Below, one piece after another: positions 4,721-7,363 of a stretch of DNA of 7,363 nt (positions are counted from its first letter, which is position 1; each line of letters begins with the position of its first letter). A model generated the notes under the pieces. That model had not been told where the DNA came from. It saw nothing but the letters and a program-made list of their open reading frames with translations, and searched no databases. Position numbers and translations under genes: made by a program. The stretch lies in contig CAYPJO010000083.1 in assembly GCA_964411065.1 (NCBI GenBank), positions 1-7,363 of the forward strand. Reading direction: 5' to 3'. Source of the DNA: DYHD01 sp964411065 (GTDB lineage Bacteria; Nitrospirota; Thermodesulfovibrionia; Thermodesulfovibrionales; Dissulfurispiraceae).

Positions 4721-5419
4721 ATGAGACTGCTTGCTATAGACACTTCCACAATGCTTGGTGGTGTAGCGCTACTTTATGATGAGACCTTAATAGCAGAAAC
4801 TCGTTTAAATGTAAAGGTCACACATTCAGAAAGATTATTAGTAGAAATAGACCATATCTTAAAGCAGGCAGATCTTAGAATTGATGATATAGATTTTCTT
4901 GCAGTTGCTATTGGCCCGGGCTCCTTTACAGGACTGCGCGTTGGACTTAGTACCATTAAAGGACTTGCCTTTGCAACAGGGAAAAAGATCATAGCTGTCT
5001 CCACCCTTGAGGCTTTTGCTTGGAATATACCCTATAGTAGATATCAGGTCTGTCCCTTGTTAGATGCTCGTAAAAGAGAAGTATATGCCGCAATATTCAG
5101 ATGGGTAGGAGATGATTTTATAAAGGAACTGGAAGAACAACCGATTAAAATTGACAATCTTCTGAGTCATATCTTTGATCCAACAATCTTTTTAGGAGAT
5201 GGTGCAATACTTTACAAGTTCAATATTAAGAGCAAACTTAATAATAAAGCAATATTTCCACCATCTCAATTTATGGTTCCATCCCCAGCAAATGTTGCTT
5301 ATTTAGCAATGAAAAAAGCAAAAGCAGGACACTTTGAAGACATTATAACACTGACTCCTCTCTATTTAAGAAAATCTGAAGCCGAGATAAAAAGCGAAGC
5401 AAACCCTACAACTATCTAA
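4721..5419 (+). CDS. tsaB: TsaB, tRNA threonylcarbamoyladenosine (t6A37) biosynthesis factor
   Basis: The 232-aa product is an ASKHA-fold protein that partners TsaD and TsaE to transfer threonylcarbamoyl to A37 of ANN-decoding tRNAs in the cytoplasm. Diagnostic segments are LLAIDTST (3-10), HSERLL (35-40), the signature GPGSFTGLRVGLSTIKGLAFATG (begins at 65), PLLDARKREVYAA (111-123) and the C-terminal PLYLRKSEAE. Length is normal and the gene complete. It starts 3 nt after the MFS stop with no clear Shine-Dalgarno, so translational coupling is likely. tsaD, tsaE and rimI, often close to tsaB in other genomes, are absent from the window. The last 8 bp overlap the end of larB on the other strand. 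Confidence 0.95.
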   Translation: MRLLAIDTSTMLGGVALLYDETLIAETRLNVKVTHSERLLVEIDHILKQADLRIDDIDFLAVAIGPGSFTGLRVGLSTIKGLAFATGKKIIAVSTLEAFAWNIPYSRYQVCPLLDARKREVYAAIFRWVGDDFIKELEEQPIKIDNLLSHIFDPTIFLGDGAILYKFNIKSKLNNKAIFPPSQFMVPSPANVAYLAMKKAKAGHFEDIITLTPLYLRKSEAEIKSEANPTTI

Positions 5420-6155
5420 CGCACAGCATATTAATCCTATGAGCTAAGCATCCCGCCCCAAAGCCATTGTCAATATTCATCACAGCAATACCTGGAACAC
5501 ATGAGTTGAGCATTGTTAAGAGGGCAGAAAACCCACCCAGATTGGCTCCATAACCAATTGAGGTAGGGACTGCTATCACCGGTTTATCGGTAAGACCAGC
5601 CACTACAGAAGGCAATGCGCCTTCCATGCCAGCTACCACAATTATTACATTAGCCTCCCTAAGCATAGAGTTTTTACTCAATAATCTGTGTATACCTGCA
5701 ACGCCAACATCATAAAGCCTTTCTGTTTTACTTCCAAGATAAGAAGCTACAACCTCTGCCTCCTCTGCTACCGGTATATCGGCTGTTCCAGCCGATATTA
5801 CAAGGACATTACCCCTTTTATCCTTTTCATCACCATAATAGATAACACCTGAAGTAGGGAAATACTTTACCTTTTTGTGCTTTAACCCCTCGTATATATC
5901 CTTAGAAGCTTTGGTAATCAAGAATCGTCCACTCCTTTTTCGCATAGTAAGAGCTATTTTGATTACATCTTCTTTTTTTTTATTGAGGGCCAATATGACT
6001 TCAGGAATATCGGTTCTAATATCTCTATGGTAGTCTATTTTTACAATATCTAAGTCTTCGTAGGGCAGGTATTTGAGTCTCTCTAAAACTGTATCAGTTT
6101 CAATCTTGCCGTTTTTAAAATCTTCAAGGATTGTTCTGAGCCTCTGAGTATTCAT
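5412..6155 (-). CDS. larB: LarB, pyridinium-3,5-biscarboxylate mononucleotide synthase
   Basis: The 247-aa product is LarB, which carboxylates and hydrolyses nicotinic acid adenine dinucleotide to make P2CMN, the first step toward the nickel-pincer cofactor of lactate racemase-type enzymes. The C-terminal half is the PurE-like (AIR carboxylase) domain: VISAGTADIPVAEEA (119-133), DVGVAGIHRL (149-158), VAGMEGALPSVVAGL (174-188), PTSIGYGANLGG (197-208) and NIDNGFGAG (227-235). Cys219 in the LNSCVPG segment sits close to the position of the catalytic cysteine reported for the Lactiplantibacillus enzyme (Cys221). The N-terminal part has YHRDIRTDIPEV (42-53). Length is normal. The ATG lies inside the end of gpsA (32-nt overlap) with GGGAG 4 nt upstream (6160-6164), so translation is probably coupled. 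larC, larE and larA are not in the window. Confidence 0.95.
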   Translation of the reverse strand: MNTQRLRTILEDFKNGKIETDTVLERLKYLPYEDLDIVKIDYHRDIRTDIPEVILALNKKKEDVIKIALTMRKRSGRFLITKASKDIYEGLKHKKVKYFPTSGVIYYGDEKDKRGNVLVISAGTADIPVAEEAEVVASYLGSKTERLYDVGVAGIHRLLSKNSMLREANVIIVVAGMEGALPSVVAGLTDKPVIAVPTSIGYGANLGGFSALLTMLNSCVPGIAVMNIDNGFGAGCLAHRINMLCVR

Positions 6156-7170
6156 AGAACTCCCTTTTTAAAGAACGGTTCATTAAATCTTTGACTGCAT
6201 CGATAGGTGCTTTGCCGTTGTATAAAGTATGGAATACTTGTTCAGTAATTGGCATATCGACATCATACTTTACCGAGAGCTCATAGGCAGCTTGAGCGGT
6301 GGTAATACCCTCCGCAACAGAATTCATTTTACTCAGAATACTTGACAGGTTTTCTCCTCTGCCAAGCTTATAACCCACTGTGTAATTTCTTGATAACATG
6401 GAGGTACATGTTAAGATAAGATCTCCTATACCACTTAAACCAAAAAAGGTTATCTCCTTAGCTTTTAATCGTACTCCCAGACGAGAAATTTCAGAAATCC
6501 CTCTTGTAATCAATGCTGCCCTTGCATTGTTACCAAGACCTAAGCCGTCACAAATGCCAGCGGCTATAGCGATCACATTTTTCAATGCAGCCCCTATCTC
6601 AACTCCTATTACATCATCATGGGTATAAACTCTAAAATAGTTTGTATTGAATATTTCCTGAAGCATTAAGCCAATTCTTTTGTCCTCGGTAGCAAGAGTG
6701 ACAGCAGTCGGAGATTTAGTCATTACTTCTATAGCAAAGCTTGGTCCAGATATTACAGATATTGGCTTATTTAACAATTCTTTAAGTATCATCGATGGGG
6801 TTTTATGAGAATTAACTTCTATACCCTTCGAAGCACTAACTATTATTGCCTCTTTATTTATGAAAGGTAAAGCGCGACTGAAAACAGATCTTATATATTG
6901 AGTAGGAACAACATTAACTATATAATGGGAGATTGCAACCGCCTCAAAAAGGTTAGTCGTAGCTTTAAGATTATCTGGTAAAGTAAAACTGGGTAAGTAA
7001 AATTTATTCTCTCTAAAATTATTTATGCTATCAACTACATCTCTCTCTTTTGCCCATAAAATAACATCATAACCTTTCTCTGCAAGAAGGGAAGCAAGAG
7101 TAGTCCCCCAGCTTCCTCCCCCAATTACAGATATGTACCCTTTAAAAGGATATAAAGCAGAACTCATCAT
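6124..7170 (-). CDS. gpsA: NAD(P)H-dependent glycerol-3-phosphate dehydrogenase
   Basis: The 348-aa product reduces dihydroxyacetone phosphate to sn-glycerol 3-phosphate in the cytoplasm, supplying the backbone of phospholipids. The Rossmann motif is VIGGGSWGTTLA (15-26), with Gly18 where alanine is usual. Other diagnostic segments are SASKGIE (112-118) with catalytic-region Lys115, ISGPSFAIEV (140-149), EIGAALKNVIAIAAGICDGLGLG (begins 191) with the second key Lys197, NNARAALITRG (214-224), FGLSGIGDLILTCTS and SRNYTVGYKLGRG, and VAEGITTA. Length is normal for bacterial GpsA, with a slightly extended C-terminal tail. Two ATGs in tandem (7170 and 7167) can start the protein, and no Shine-Dalgarno is visible. 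It is the first gene of the gpsA-larB pair. Frame and motifs are complete. Confidence 0.95.
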   Translation of the reverse strand: MMSSALYPFKGYISVIGGGSWGTTLASLLAEKGYDVILWAKERDVVDSINNFRENKFYLPSFTLPDNLKATTNLFEAVAISHYIVNVVPTQYIRSVFSRALPFINKEAIIVSASKGIEVNSHKTPSMILKELLNKPISVISGPSFAIEVMTKSPTAVTLATEDKRIGLMLQEIFNTNYFRVYTHDDVIGVEIGAALKNVIAIAAGICDGLGLGNNARAALITRGISEISRLGVRLKAKEITFFGLSGIGDLILTCTSMLSRNYTVGYKLGRGENLSSILSKMNSVAEGITTAQAAYELSVKYDVDMPITEQVFHTLYNGKAPIDAVKDLMNRSLKREFYEYSEAQNNP

Positions 7171-7176
7171 CTAAAA

Positions 7177-7205
7177 AATATAACAAAATTAAGATAATTA
7201 AGCAA
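7177..7205 (-). promoter_or_regulatory. Candidate promoter immediately before gpsA
   Basis: On the minus strand TTGCTT (7205-7200) is followed after 17 bp by TATATT (7182-7177), a 5/6 match to the -10. The ATG at 7170 begins 6 nt past the hexamer, so transcription would start at or within a base or two of the start codon. With no Shine-Dalgarno visible, this suggests a leaderless gpsA-larB mRNA. Confidence 0.35.
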
Positions 7206-7214
7206 ATAGTTATA

Positions 7215-7271
7215 CCTCTTGAGCCCAATGGAAAATGCTCATATAAGATTTGCAAAGCTATCTCAAGGAGG
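7215..7271 (+). promoter_or_regulatory. Leader-like hairpin hiding a strong Shine-Dalgarno with no start codon
   Basis: AAGGAGG (7265-7271) is a full Shine-Dalgarno. It can pair with an upstream stretch: CCTC (7215-7218) with GAGG (7268-7271) and TTGAG (7219-7223) with CTCAA (7262-7266), leaving one bulged G. An alternative helix, TGAGC (7220-7224) with GCTCA (7237-7241), would compete with it. No ATG, GTG or TTG lies at the right distance. The nearest frame from GTA at 7277 is open for 18 codons and ends at 7333. The feature may belong to a gene beyond the window, a decayed gene, or chance. Confidence 0.25.
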
Positions 7272-7315
7272 AGACGGTATTAACAGAAAAAAATAATATC
7301 TTGCTAAGTGGTAGC

Positions 7316-7339
7316 GTAAAATCTTCTGTGTAAAATCTT
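7316..7339 (+). repeat. Direct repeat GTAAAATCTT, 14-bp period
   Basis: GTAAAATCTT occurs at 7316-7325 and 7330-7339, separated by 4 bp. It is a short tandem-like repeat near the right edge, possibly upstream of a gene outside the window. Confidence 0.4.
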
Positions 7340-7363
7340 GAAGGAAAAAAACATAAGGGTGTA

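Noticed and set aside
7221..7280. The GCAAAGC string (7252-7258) suggested a cyclic-di-GMP (GEMM-I) riboswitch, which would fit the HD-GYP theme.
   Set aside because: The other conserved parts of GEMM-I (the 5' helix, the tetraloop and receptor, and the G-rich 3' helix) are not present in order.

Overview
This is an AT-rich window from a bacterium with a Gram-negative type envelope: it has a lipobox lipoprotein, two Sec-exported periplasmic proteins of Spy/ZraP and OB-fold type, and an inner-membrane exporter. The gene set (HD-GYP response regulator, LarB, GpsA, TsaB) would fit an anaerobic or thermophilic Nitrospirota/Desulfobacterota-like lineage, but no marker here fixes the taxon. I found no rRNA, tRNA, CRISPR array, insertion sequence or phage gene. 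It reads as ordinary chromosome with several unusual non-coding stretches.

Layout. (1) 1-148 is an AT-rich leader with a plausible sigma-70 promoter and three ATTACTTG repeats. It precedes a 66-aa Pro/Lys/Glu lipoprotein (170-370), which is closed by a perfect 21-bp inverted repeat (372-419). (2) 371-893 has no convincing gene but holds nested inverted repeats (632-700). (3) 894-1979 (minus) is an orphan REC-HD-GYP cyclic-di-GMP phosphodiesterase. (4) 1980-2151 is a divergent intergenic region with a 17-bp palindrome and an extended -10 promoter. (5) 2152-3094 (plus) holds a Spy/ZraP-like periplasmic protein, a hairpin terminator, then a small exported protein resembling the bacterial OB-fold (YgiW/YdeI) group. 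(6) 3097-3363 (minus) encodes an unrecognised 88-aa helical protein. (7) 3512-5419 (plus) is an EntS-like MFS exporter followed after 3 nt by tsaB. (8) 5412-7170 (minus) is gpsA followed by larB, overlapping by 32 nt; larB and tsaB overlap tail to tail by 8 nt. (9) 7171-7363 is intergenic, with a strong Shine-Dalgarno sequence but no usable start codon.

How the genes work together. The left half is envelope and signalling: a lipoprotein, a c-di-GMP degrading regulator, and a stress/metal-type periplasmic pair transcribed divergently from the regulator. The right half is housekeeping: the t6A tRNA modification factor TsaB, glycerol-3-phosphate synthesis for phospholipids (GpsA), and the first step of the nickel-pincer cofactor (LarB), plus an exporter. 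Genes are packed tail to tail with no room for terminators at two convergent junctions.

Translation signals fall into two classes. The two small exported proteins at 170 and 2152 have an identical 10-nt Shine-Dalgarno sequence. The MFS gene and gpsA have none and carry a -10-like hexamer 5-6 nt before the ATG, suggesting leaderless or near-leaderless mRNAs. I did not find clear evidence of a wholly new system. The best leads are the structured non-coding region 371-893, the palindrome between the regulator and the periplasmic gene, and the unexplained right-end leader.
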